Source of the DNA: Meiothermus taiwanensis DSM 14542
GTDB taxonomy: Bacteria > Deinococcota > Deinococci > Deinococcales > Thermaceae
Reading direction: 5' to 3'
Assembly: GCA_000482765.1 (NCBI GenBank)
Contig: AXWR01000009.1
Coordinates: 1 to 64,000, forward strand
Length of the DNA: 64,000 bases
A program made the translations under genes and the position numbers. Each line of letters opens with the position of its first letter. Within the stretch, counting starts at the first letter, position 1. Shown piece by piece: positions 1-9,812 of this stretch. The notes beneath the pieces were generated by a model, which was not told the DNA's origin, did no database searches, and was given only the letters and a program-made list of their open reading frames with translations.

Positions 1-271
1 TGAGCAGGCGAGCGGTGGCGGCCTGACTGCTGCCCTCGCTCAGTTGCTCTGCGACCGCTACGGCCTTGGATTCGGGCAGTTTACAGTTCCAGAGGGCCGT
101 GCCCTTCCTTTCGCTGAACTCCTGCCCGCAGCTCTTGCAACGCAGGTATCGTATCTTTTCTGCGCTGTACACTTTGCGTACCTTGAGATTGCCTTGTCCG
201 GTTTTCCCGTACAGCTTGCATCCTTCTATCGGGCATGCCAGACTTGAGAGGGGAGGTTTGTTTGTTTTCAC
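1..271 (-). CDS. IS1-like transposase, N-terminal part (runs off the left edge)
   Basis: On the reverse strand a reading frame opens at a GTG and encodes VKTNKPPLSSLACPIEGC, followed by a zinc-ribbon-like pattern (CPxxxxC, then about 23 residues on CKSCG) and then FSERKGTALW and a helix-turn-helix-like stretch ending ATARLL at the window edge. This arrangement of a short zinc ribbon followed by a DNA-binding HTH is the layout of the N-terminal part of IS1/InsA-type transposases. The catalytic part lies outside the window, so intactness cannot be judged. A 15-bp inverted repeat (AACGCA-ATC-TGCGTT, 274-288) sits directly upstream of the GTG and could be an operator or part of the element end. 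The family call rests on motif pattern only. Confidence 0.55.
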   Translation of the reverse strand, partial: MKTNKPPLSSLACPIEGCKLYGKTGQGNLKVRKVYSAEKIRYLRCKSCGQEFSERKGTALWNCKLPESKAVAVAEQLSEGSSQAATARLL

Positions 272-582
272 ACAACGCAATCTGCGTTGAAAACGGCCTC
301 CCCTTCAACCCCTGTCTGGGATAATCTCACTCTACTACCAAGCCCTCCAGAGGCCATCTTTTTGCATCCTAGAGTCCAACCCTTGCTACGCTCGGCGGAG
401 AAAGCATAGCCCTTGGGTGGGGTTGGTTCGTTTCCAAACTAACCGATATCTAGTAGCAGATAACAGTGTAGTTTATGTGTGTAGCGTCTGCTACACCGAA
501 GCCCGGGCTATAGCTACACCACAATAGCCTACTCCATTTCAATCCCCGCACAAACTACCATCGACTTCAACGGGGTGTACGT
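272..582. other. Gene-free stretch between transposase and ppsA
   Basis: No convincing coding frame is visible. It holds a small inverted repeat at 274-288, a damaged copy of the two-hairpin repeat family at about 340-455, and then an AT-richer stretch leading to ppsA that should contain its promoter. The repeat copy has lost its left end on the side facing the transposase, which would fit damage by the insertion event. Confidence 0.6.
340..455. repeat. Two-hairpin repeat, damaged copy 1
   Basis: The block contains the family landmarks in the usual order: CCTCCAGAGGCCATCTTTTT, GCATCCTAGAG, a CTCGGCG-type insert, then GGTTGGTTCG...AACTAACCGA. The left arm (GATTCAAAAAGAT) and the left terminal ATACC are missing and the right terminus is altered. 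It lies between the transposase fragment and ppsA. Confidence 0.6.
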
Positions 583-2955
<2,373 letters not shown>

Positions 2956-2991
2956 CGCTTTTGGTAGGGTTCGGGCCAGTGGCGTGGGCTT

Positions 2992-3999
2992 CTACTCCGG
3001 CTTGGCCTCGCGGCTCATCAGGCGGATGAGCTCCTGCATGGGATCGGCCCCCTGGTAAACCACCCGGTACACGGCCTCGGTAATCGGCAGGTCGGCCCCG
3101 GTGGCCTGATCCCAGGCGTGCAGGGCTTTGACCGTGTAGATGCCCTCCACCACGCTTTTCTGGGCCTCGAGCTGGGCCAGGGTCAGGCCCTTGACGATCT
3201 GCTCGCCAGCGGTGCGGTTGCGTGAATGGGGGCTGCTGGCGGTGGCGATCAGGTCACCCAGGCCCGAGAGGCCCATGAAAGTGGCTTCTCGGGCCCCCTG
3301 GGCCACCCCAAAGCGGATGATTTCGCGCAACCCCCTGGTAATCAGGGCTGCTTTGGCGTTGTCACCGAGCTTCAAACCATCCACCATACCCGCCGCCAGT
3401 GCAATCACGTTTTTGAGCGCCCCACCCAGCTCCACCCCCACCCGGTCGGTAGAGGTGTAGACCCGGAAGCTTTTCCCGGAGAAAACCTGCTGCACCTGCT
3501 GGGCCAGCCCCGGTTCCTGGGCGGCCACCACCGCCGCGGCCGGTAAAAAACGGGCTATCTCCTCGGCCAGATTGGGCCCCGACAACACAGCCACCTGCGA
3601 AACCCCAGTTACCTCTTCGATGACCTGGCTCATGCGCAGGAGGTGTTGGTCGGTAAACTGCAACCCCTTGGTGACCGAGACATAGGCCTTGGCTTTGGGC
3701 AGTTGGACCAGGGTTGCTCGCAGGGCCCTGGAAGGAAGGGCCACGACTGCGAGCTGGGCTTGGTGCAAGGCTTCCTCGGGGTCGGAGGTTGGGTAAAGCC
3801 GTTCAGGGAAGACCGCACCGGGTAGGTACTCGCGGTTTTGCCGCTCGAGCTGCATCGCCAGGGCGTGCTCGGGCCGGCGGGCCCAGAGGTATACTGGAAC
3901 CCCTTTCGACGAGGCCAGCAAAGCCAGGGCCGTGCCCCAGGACCCGGCCCCCAGCACGGCAATGGGGGGGGTGTGGTGGTTTGAGGACGAGATGGACAT
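2992..3999 (-). CDS. gpsA: Glycerol-3-phosphate dehydrogenase [NAD(P)+]
   Basis: Reduces dihydroxyacetone phosphate to sn-glycerol-3-phosphate for phospholipid synthesis; cytosolic. The 335-residue product has the Rossmann motif GAGSWGT at residues 17-23, SVTKG with Lys111, LSGPNLAEEIA near 139-149, GGALKNV with the catalytic Lys196, and the C-terminal substrate-binding SSPHSRNR at 255-262, in the order and spacing of the GpsA family. It is the last gene of a leftward group with the SpoIIM-like gene and pyrE, about 55 bp downstream of the former. No intrinsic terminator is obvious in the 36 bp separating it from the convergent ppsA. Confidence 0.96.
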   Translation of the reverse strand: MSISSSNHHTPPIAVLGAGSWGTALALLASSKGVPVYLWARRPEHALAMQLERQNREYLPGAVFPERLYPTSDPEEALHQAQLAVVALPSRALRATLVQLPKAKAYVSVTKGLQFTDQHLLRMSQVIEEVTGVSQVAVLSGPNLAEEIARFLPAAAVVAAQEPGLAQQVQQVFSGKSFRVYTSTDRVGVELGGALKNVIALAAGMVDGLKLGDNAKAALITRGLREIIRFGVAQGAREATFMGLSGLGDLIATASSPHSRNRTAGEQIVKGLTLAQLEAQKSVVEGIYTVKALHAWDQATGADLPITEAVYRVVYQGADPMQELIRLMSREAKPE

Positions 4000-4054
4000 A
4001 ACACTGCACCAGTTCTGCGCCAGGTCAGATGGGTGGGTGGGGCCTGTAATTGCT

Positions 4055-5119
4055 CTATGGACGCATTAGAACCAGGATCGAGAAGGCCTCGTACCAGGCC
4101 CCCAAGAGCAGGAAGAAGGCCCCCAGGTAGACGGTGAGACCCAAAGCCCGCAGCCCGGCCCGGTAGCCCTCGCCCCGCAGGGTTTTGAGCATCAGCACCA
4201 GCCCACCAAAAGTGACCAGAATGTAGGCCTGTAGCTCCACCACAATGGTGGGTAGGTGCAGCAGGTAATTAACCGTGGGCAGGGCCACTGGGCTCAGGGC
4301 AAAGCCCAGTACAAAATAGCGCAACGCGTTGAACAACAGTGCTGGAATACCCAGGAACAAGCCCGGTACGGCCGTGGTCAGCAGCAGGCCGTTGGTGAAG
4401 TTCCAGTAAAAGATCACAATGGCAAGGCCCAAAACACCCCCAGCCAGGGCGCTGCCGAGGCCGATTTGCTCGAGCGCCCCACCCACCAGCTCCTGCATCA
4501 GCCGCACCATCTGGGGGTTGGTATAGGCCACCAGCCCGCCCAGGGCGAACAAGCCATACAGGCCGATGTTGGTGCCCAGGTACAGCCCCCGGTACTGGCG
4601 CACCAGAGCCCAGCCTTCGGCCCACCAGCGGGCCAGGGCGCTGTGGCCGCGCAGGGCCACCAGCCAACCCAGAGAGAGGGCCACAAACAGCGCCCAAGCT
4701 ACGGGGCTTTTGAGCCAGCCCGGCAGCAGCCCGCCCTCGGGGGCAAATCCGATTCGGGTTACCACTCCTTCGCGGATGGTGACCCGCACCTCGCCGCCGC
4801 GCCCAGCCACGGTGGCGGGGAACTTAACGATGCTGCCGCCGGGGATGGGCTCTTCTAGTGGCTCATCCAGATTCACCGATAGCTCGCGGGGTGCGGGAGG
4901 GAAGGCCAGGCTCTGCTCGAGCAGCCGGATGGCCTCCTCGGTGGGCTTGCCCAGGGCTTGCGAGGGGTCTACCTGGTATTGGCCGGCCTGCCAGTCCTGC
5001 ACGGCCTGACGGGCCAGTTCCAGGTTGGACTGGGCCATAGACAGCCCCAACAACAGCCCGACTGCCAGCAGCCATCTGCCAATTGGGGGTGCTACTAGAA
5101 AAGCAACGTGTCGCAGCAT
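4055..5119 (-). CDS. SpoIIM-like integral membrane protein
   Basis: A 354-residue membrane protein. It begins with a hydrophobic segment that could be a signal peptide (residues about 8-28, ending SMAQS), then has an extracytoplasmic region of about 110 residues and at least five hydrophobic segments from about residue 130. The later half, with FTNGLL, AVPGLFLGIPALL and HLPTIVVELQAYI, resembles the DUF95/SpoIIM family that in spore formers acts in engulfment. Relatives are widespread in non-sporulating bacteria, where their function is unknown. It sits between pyrE and gpsA on the same strand, 23 bp after pyrE, so co-transcription is likely. The soluble N-terminal part is not recognised. Confidence 0.6.
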   Translation of the reverse strand: MLRHVAFLVAPPIGRWLLAVGLLLGLSMAQSNLELARQAVQDWQAGQYQVDPSQALGKPTEEAIRLLEQSLAFPPAPRELSVNLDEPLEEPIPGGSIVKFPATVAGRGGEVRVTIREGVVTRIGFAPEGGLLPGWLKSPVAWALFVALSLGWLVALRGHSALARWWAEGWALVRQYRGLYLGTNIGLYGLFALGGLVAYTNPQMVRLMQELVGGALEQIGLGSALAGGVLGLAIVIFYWNFTNGLLLTTAVPGLFLGIPALLFNALRYFVLGFALSPVALPTVNYLLHLPTIVVELQAYILVTFGGLVLMLKTLRGEGYRAGLRALGLTVYLGAFFLLLGAWYEAFSILVLMRP

Positions 5120-5142
5120 ATGCCTTAGCCTACCAAGTCTGC

Positions 5143-5694
5143 CTAGACTTCCTGTAAGGGCTCACCCCGCTGGCACAGCGGACAGGTTTCGGGGGCATAG
5201 GTGGGAAAGTCGAGTTGTACTAAAGAGCGGTAGGGCACGCTAAACTCGGCCCGGCCTGCGCTGCGGTCTACGATAGCCCCCACTGCCACACAACGCGCGC
5301 CTTTGGCCTCGGCGGCCTGGATGGCCTGCTGCACCGAGCCCCCGGTGGTGACCACGTCTTCTACGGCCAGGAAGCGCTCGCCGGGGTGAATGGTCAGCCC
5401 TTCGCGCACCCGCATACCCCCTTGGCCGTCCTTTTCGGCGAAAAGGGCCCGCACCCCCAGGGCTTTGGCGGTTACAAAGGCCAGGACAACACCCCCCATG
5501 GCGGGGCCTATTACAAAGTCGAGCTCGAGCGTATCGAAAAGCTCGCCCATGGCCTGCCCCACCGCCTCGGCGTATAGGGGGTGCTGGAGCAGGGTGGTGG
5601 ATTGAAGAAATTTGGGGGAGTGCCGGCCCGAACGCAGCAAAAAGTGGCCCTCCAATAAAGCCCCGGTTTCTTTGTAAAGGTTAAGAACATCCAC
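5143..5694 (-). CDS. pyrE: Orotate phosphoribosyltransferase
   Basis: Joins orotate and PRPP to give orotidine 5'-phosphate in UMP synthesis; acts as a dimer in the cytosol. The 183-residue protein has the PRPP-binding loop FLAVEDVVTTGGSV at residues 108-121 and FVIGPAMGGVVLA around 60-72, which with LLRSGRHSPKF near the N-terminus identify PyrE rather than another type I phosphoribosyltransferase. It ends with a small CPLC motif that could bind metal. The start is GTG, chosen because GGAGCGG lies just upstream; the nearby ATG is in another frame. It heads a leftward group that continues into the SpoIIM-like gene and gpsA, and is divergent from the P-loop ATPase gene with only 38 bp between. 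Confidence 0.95.
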   Translation of the reverse strand: MDVLNLYKETGALLEGHFLLRSGRHSPKFLQSTTLLQHPLYAEAVGQAMGELFDTLELDFVIGPAMGGVVLAFVTAKALGVRALFAEKDGQGGMRVREGLTIHPGERFLAVEDVVTTGGSVQQAIQAAEAKGARCVAVGAIVDRSAGRAEFSVPYRSLVQLDFPTYAPETCPLCQRGEPLQEV

Positions 5695-5732
5695 CGCTCC
5701 ATGCTACCCGACTCGGCGTAGACTAGAACAGC

Positions 5733-6476
5733 ATGAGTGAGCGTATCCCCCGAGCCAATCTATACCTGCCGGGCCAGGACGCGCCCGAACAGAGCCGCCG
5801 GCTGGCTGAAATGCCCCTGCTGATTCTGGTGGGCCTGACCGGTGTGGGCAAAACCAGCCTGCTCGAGCACCTGGGTTACCCCACCCTGCCCGACCGCAGA
5901 GAGCTGGTCGACCGTTACGTGTTTCCCTTGTACGGCTGTGCGGAAAAGCAGCTGGATCGCAGCGAACGCTTTGCCCTGACCCGGCGCTTTCGCCAGGAGC
6001 ACCCTGGTGGGGTGGCGGAGATTCTGCTCAACAGCCGTGCCCTGCCGGCCTGGCCCCTGTTGTTCGATGGTTTGCGCGGCGAAGCGGAGGTCAGCTTTGC
6101 CTTGAGCCATCTGCCCCTAAGCCGCTTTGTGGTGCTGGAGGCCCGCGACCTGACCCGCCTTTCACGCCTCCTGACACGGGGGGATGCCTTCGACCGGGTG
6201 CGGGTTGAGCAGGATGACCTGACCAACCTGCGTGAGCTGGCCCGGGGGGTGCTGAGCGAGGATGAGCTGGAAGAGGCTTTGAGTTGGAACGTTTCTGTGC
6301 CAGAGTTGACCGCCAAGCTCAAGATTGTGGCCGAGGAGCGCAAAAACTACAACCCCGATGGCGTGCGCCGGGCGCTCCAGGGCTCGCCAAGGGCCCTGTT
6401 TCTAAACACCGAAACCCTTGGCCTGGCCGAAGAAGCAGCGGCCATCCGGGCCTTTGTGGAGCAGATCCATGCCTAG
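5733..6476 (+). CDS. P-loop NTPase of unknown function
   Basis: A 247-residue protein with a clear Walker A motif, GLTGVGKTS, at residues 34-42, after an N-terminal stretch rich in polar residues. A DGLRGE segment near residue 110 could contribute acidic residues, but no convincing Walker B or kinase family signature is seen. No membrane segments. It overlaps the following enolase-superfamily gene by 8 nt (the ATG of the latter lies inside the last codons), so the two are almost certainly translated together. I do not recognise its substrate. The opening SERIPRANLYLPGQD and the AAA-like loop suggest a small nucleotide-dependent regulator or kinase; that is only a guess. Confidence 0.75.
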   Translation: MSERIPRANLYLPGQDAPEQSRRLAEMPLLILVGLTGVGKTSLLEHLGYPTLPDRRELVDRYVFPLYGCAEKQLDRSERFALTRRFRQEHPGGVAEILLNSRALPAWPLLFDGLRGEAEVSFALSHLPLSRFVVLEARDLTRLSRLLTRGDAFDRVRVEQDDLTNLRELARGVLSEDELEEALSWNVSVPELTAKLKIVAEERKNYNPDGVRRALQGSPRALFLNTETLGLAEEAAAIRAFVEQIHA

Positions 6477-7551
6477 CATACGGCGAATCATTCCCCGCCC
6501 GTTTCGCCTGCCCCTGAGGGGGGCTTTGCGCTGGGGCCGGGCCTCGGAGCTGTCAGCTTTGGAGCACGTTTTGCTCGAGGTTGAGCTTTCCGACGGCTCG
6601 ATAGGCCGTGCGGAGATTCCGCCCCGGCCCACCATTTACGGCGAAACCTTGGGCACCGTACTGGCGGCGCTGGACTACCTGTCGCCGCAGCTGGTGGGCC
6701 TCGAGGTGGAGGACACCGAGGCCATCCAGAAGGTCTTGGGCAACTTCCCCAACAACCCCACCGCCAAAGCGGGGCTGGACATTGCCCTGTGGGAGGCCTG
6801 GGCTCATAGCGAAGGGCAGACCCTGTGGCAGGTCTTCGAGCCGCACCACCCCAGGGTGCGGGTCAGCTACATTCTGGGCATTGCCGACGAGGCGGAGATG
6901 CTGGCCGATGCCCAAACGGCCTACGCCGCCGGGGTTCGGGTGCTGAAGGTCAAGGTGGGGCGCGATTTGCAAGGCGACCTATCGCGTATAGCGGCCCTCA
7001 AGGAAAGCTTCCCTGATGTGGCCCTGTACGCAGATGCCAACGAAACCCTTTCCCCCGAGGAGGCCCCGGCCTATCTGCAAAGGTGGTCTGAAGCTGGGCT
7101 TGCCTACGTGGAAGAACCCCTGCCGGTGGGTGAGGTGCGGGCCCGCCAGCGCCTGCGCCGGGCTGCCATCCTGCCCCTAATTGCCGACGACTCGGCCTTT
7201 ACGCTGCGCGACCTGTGGCGCGAGCTTCAGCTCGATACCTTCGATATCCTCAACCTCAAGCCCGCCCGCACCGGCTACACCCAGACCCTACAGATGCTGG
7301 CCCTGAACCGTGCCGAGGGTAAAAAGGCCATGGTGGGCTCACAGGCCCTTTCCAGCTTTGGGGCTTACCAGACCGCGCTGATGGCCTTTCAGGAAGGGGT
7401 GAGCGAGCCTTGTGAGCTGGCCTTCCACCTTAAGGCCGAGGGGGGTTTTTGTAGCTTTCCTCCCCTTAGGGAAGGCTGGTTATACTGGGAAGACCTGGCC
7501 GGGTGCCGCTTTGATCCCCAGGCCTTTGAGCGCTACGCCCTGCACGTCTGA
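6469..7551 (+). CDS. menC: Enolase-superfamily enzyme (o-succinylbenzoate synthase / N-acylamino acid racemase type)
   Basis: The catalytic set of the muconate-lactonizing subgroup is present: KVK at residues 160-162, metal ligands at DAN (Asp189), the glutamate in VEEP (215-216) and DDS (240-241), and the second lysine in NLKP (Lys264). In the menaquinone pathway this fold dehydrates SHCHC to o-succinylbenzoate. In Thermus and Deinococcus relatives the same protein also racemizes N-acylamino acids. No other men genes are in the window, so the physiological substrate is not settled by context. The ATG start overlaps the upstream ATPase by 8 nt and gives 360 residues; a longer reading starting further upstream would overlap that gene heavily. 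A two-hairpin repeat follows. Confidence 0.82.
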   Translation: MPSIRRIIPRPFRLPLRGALRWGRASELSALEHVLLEVELSDGSIGRAEIPPRPTIYGETLGTVLAALDYLSPQLVGLEVEDTEAIQKVLGNFPNNPTAKAGLDIALWEAWAHSEGQTLWQVFEPHHPRVRVSYILGIADEAEMLADAQTAYAAGVRVLKVKVGRDLQGDLSRIAALKESFPDVALYADANETLSPEEAPAYLQRWSEAGLAYVEEPLPVGEVRARQRLRRAAILPLIADDSAFTLRDLWRELQLDTFDILNLKPARTGYTQTLQMLALNRAEGKKAMVGSQALSSFGAYQTALMAFQEGVSEPCELAFHLKAEGGFCSFPPLREGWLYWEDLAGCRFDPQAFERYALHV

Positions 7552-7690
7552 TGGTCGCGGGAACCCGCATCCACAGGTGCCCTGTACTCGATTGCCTGAG
7601 CCTTGGCATTCCGCTGCTTTCGCTGGAGCTGCCGTTTGCGCTGTACACCCCGCTCCAGCGCCCGGGCCGGGCGGCCCTGATCAAGGCCCT

Positions 7691-7843
7691 GGATTCAAAA
7701 AGATGGTCATCCAAAGCAAAGACCTCCAGAGGCCATCTTTTCGAATCCTAGAGCACACCCCTCGCTGCGCTCGGCGAGGAAAGCGTACCCCTTCGGTCGG
7801 GCTGGTTCGCTGCCTTCCGCGCCGAACTAACCGAATCTGGTAT
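7691..7843. repeat. Two-hairpin repeat, copy 2 (with internal insert)
   Basis: The element starts at GGATTCAAAAAGATGG and ends CCGAATCTGGTAT. Hairpin 1 pairs GGATTCAAAAAGATGG with CCATCTTTTCGAATCC; hairpin 2 pairs GGTTCG with CGAAC around TGCCTTCCGCGC. Between them it carries an extra small hairpin, CTCGCTGCGCTCGGCGAG, absent from the 128-bp copies. Its right end abuts the stop codon of the GNAT gene exactly. It lies between two convergent genes. About 140 bp to its left hold nothing recognised. Confidence 0.85.
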
Positions 7844-8713
7844 TTAGTAAAGCTCGAGCGCGTAGGTCACAACAGCGCTGGTCTGTTTGAAGCCCAGGCG
7901 TTCGTAAAGGGCCTGGGCGGCTTTTTCGTGGTCGTGGGCGCGCACCTGCAGGGTCTCGATGTGCGGATTGGCAAAGGCCCATTCGGCAGCAGCCCCCAAC
8001 AGCGCCCGCCCCAAGCCCTTGCCCCGGGCCTCCGGCACCACCCCAATGTAGGCGATCTCGGCCCGGGTATCGTCGAGCTCGAGCTCGGCCATACCTACAG
8101 GTTCCCCGGTGGCATCGGCATAGGCCATGAATAGCTCGACCTCCGAACCAATAAAGTGCTGGCGCAGCTCTTCATCGGTCCAGTGCAACCGTAGGCTCCA
8201 ACCATCCTCGGCGCGGCTGTACAGGTTGCGGTAGGTTTGGGGATCGCAGGGTTCGGCCCGCTCAATCTTGTAGCCGGCTGGAACGGGATAGGCCAGATCG
8301 GTGCGCTGGATGCAGTAGAAGTAGGTGGTGTGTTCGGCGGAGAAGCCCATCTGCTCCAGCAGGCCTCGAGCCTGGCGGTTGCAGGCTTCGGGAAAGGCGT
8401 AGAGCGTCGAAAAACCTTCCTGACGGGCTTTTTTGACCAGATGCTCCAACAGCGCCCTGCCATCGCCCCCACGGATTATGGGGCCCTCCAGGGCCGCTCC
8501 TTCCCAGAAGGGCACCAGGGCGCCGTACCCCTGCACCCGGCCTGCTTCAATCCAGACCCAGGCTTTGTCGCTCTCGCCGGCCAGCACCTCCCACCACAAG
8601 CCTTCGGGGGTGCGGGCCTCGGGGGCCAGCGAGCGACGCTCGGGCGCCTCGTCCATCCAGCAGAGCAACTCGGCGAGCTGCGATAGGTGGGATTGTGCCA
8701 CGGGCCGGTTCAT
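7844..8713 (-). CDS. Tandem GNAT-family N-acetyltransferase
   Basis: About 289 residues forming two GNAT folds. The C-terminal one is clear: AEIAYIGVVPEARGKGLGRALL is the acetyl-CoA pyrophosphate-binding motif A, followed by ALYERLGFKQTSA, the usual motif B. The N-terminal half (about residues 1-140) has a weaker GNAT pattern with RGGDGRALLEHLVKKA and LLEQMGFSAEH. In such tandem proteins often only one half is catalytic; here the second has the better motif. The substrate is unknown. The start at MNRPVAQ is chosen for the GGAAGG ribosome site 5 nt upstream; a longer reading would run far into the divergently transcribed lipid kinase gene. It is divergent from that kinase and shares a promoter region of about 90 bp. 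Confidence 0.85.
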   Translation of the reverse strand: MNRPVAQSHLSQLAELLCWMDEAPERRSLAPEARTPEGLWWEVLAGESDKAWVWIEAGRVQGYGALVPFWEGAALEGPIIRGGDGRALLEHLVKKARQEGFSTLYAFPEACNRQARGLLEQMGFSAEHTTYFYCIQRTDLAYPVPAGYKIERAEPCDPQTYRNLYSRAEDGWSLRLHWTDEELRQHFIGSEVELFMAYADATGEPVGMAELELDDTRAEIAYIGVVPEARGKGLGRALLGAAAEWAFANPHIETLQVRAHDHEKAAQALYERLGFKQTSAVVTYALELY

Positions 8714-8803
8714 AGAACCTTCCTTTGCGAGCAGCGAACGACAACCTCCTTCGAATACTCGTATTGTACAACGTTGGCCTTTGCTAGAATCAGGGGAAAC
8801 ACA

Positions 8804-9697
8804 ATGAAGAACCATACGACCTTTGTCATCAATCCAGCGGCGGGGCGGGGGCGGGTGGGCCAGATGCTGCGGCAGCTCGAGGCCGCTATTGTCCGGCAGG
8901 CCCGGCCCTCCGACGCGGAAATCGTGGTTACCCAGGCCCCAGGTCATGCAACCCAGATCGCCCAGAGGGCCGCGCCCGGTAGCCGGGTGGTAGCGGTGGG
9001 AGGGGATGGCACGGTGCACGAGGTACTGCGCGGTATCGCTGGATCGGATAAGGCCATTGGGGTGGTGCCCATCGGTAGCGGCAATGACTTTGCCCGCATG
9101 GTGGGGTTACACAAACTGCCCCTCGAGGCTGCCTTGCACACCGCCCTGCACGGAACTGTGCGCAGCGTGGATCTGGGCGTGGTCAACCACCGGCCTTTCG
9201 GGGCCAGCCTGGGCATTGGCTTCGATGCCGCAGTGGCCCGCAAAGCGCTTTCCGCCCCTACCTTTTTACGGGGAATGCCCCGCTACTTGTACTCGATTTT
9301 CGCCGTGCTAAAAGAGCTTGAGCTACCCAACCTCGAGCTCATCCAGGATAACCAGGTTCTCTATCAGGGCCCCAGCCTGCTGGTGGCCCTTATGAACGGC
9401 TCGACCTACGGGGGGGGTATTCCCATCGTACCGGATGCGGTGCCCACCGATGGACTGATTTCGGTTGCGGTGGCCGGCCCCTTCAGCCGCCTGGGGGTGG
9501 TGGGGATTTTGCCGCAGTTGATCATGGGCAAACACGTGCACCACCCCCGCCTGCACTTCTTCCGCGGAGCCGAGTTCGTTGTTCGCTTCGATCGTCCGGT
9601 TCCGGCCCACTCCGATGGGGAGTTGCTCGAGCCCAGCCAGGAGTACCGGGTGCGGATGATTCCGGGCGGACTCCGGGTGGTTCAGTCTGGGGCGTAA
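8804..9697 (+). CDS. Diacylglycerol kinase family lipid kinase (YegS/DagK type)
   Basis: Phosphorylates a lipid or sphingoid-like alcohol with ATP at the inner face of the membrane. The 297-residue protein has the family hallmarks NPAAGRGR at 10-17, VGGDGTVHEVL at 65-75 (the GGDGT nucleotide loop) and PIGSGNDFAR at 89-98, and a C-terminal beta domain with HSDGE, the position of a conserved acidic residue. No membrane segments. The ATG is preceded by AGGGGAA at good spacing. Whether it acts on diacylglycerol (recycling of lipid head groups) or another lipid cannot be told from sequence. It is divergent from the GNAT gene, and TAGAAT just before the ribosome site is a plausible -10. Confidence 0.92.
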   Translation: MKNHTTFVINPAAGRGRVGQMLRQLEAAIVRQARPSDAEIVVTQAPGHATQIAQRAAPGSRVVAVGGDGTVHEVLRGIAGSDKAIGVVPIGSGNDFARMVGLHKLPLEAALHTALHGTVRSVDLGVVNHRPFGASLGIGFDAAVARKALSAPTFLRGMPRYLYSIFAVLKELELPNLELIQDNQVLYQGPSLLVALMNGSTYGGGIPIVPDAVPTDGLISVAVAGPFSRLGVVGILPQLIMGKHVHHPRLHFFRGAEFVVRFDRPVPAHSDGELLEPSQEYRVRMIPGGLRVVQSGA

Positions 9698-9812
9698 TCT
9701 GCACGGGCTTGTTAACGGCTGGTTTGGTGATGAATAACCATGCGCCCCTGCACACCGCTTGGTACATTAGAATTGTGGCTTCTTAGAGCCCCCAAAGAAA
9801 GGATTGGAATTG

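Noticed and set aside
1-271. Complete insertion sequence at the left edge
   Set aside because: Only the N-terminal part of the transposase is inside the window, and neither end of the element can be defined with confidence.
7551-7751. 66-codon frame after the enolase-superfamily gene
   Set aside because: Its second half lies in the repeat element and no ribosome site or family pattern is seen.
7844-9019. Longer GNAT protein reaching to 9019
   Set aside because: The extension is antisense to the start of the lipid kinase gene and lacks a ribosome site; the ATG at 8713 has one.
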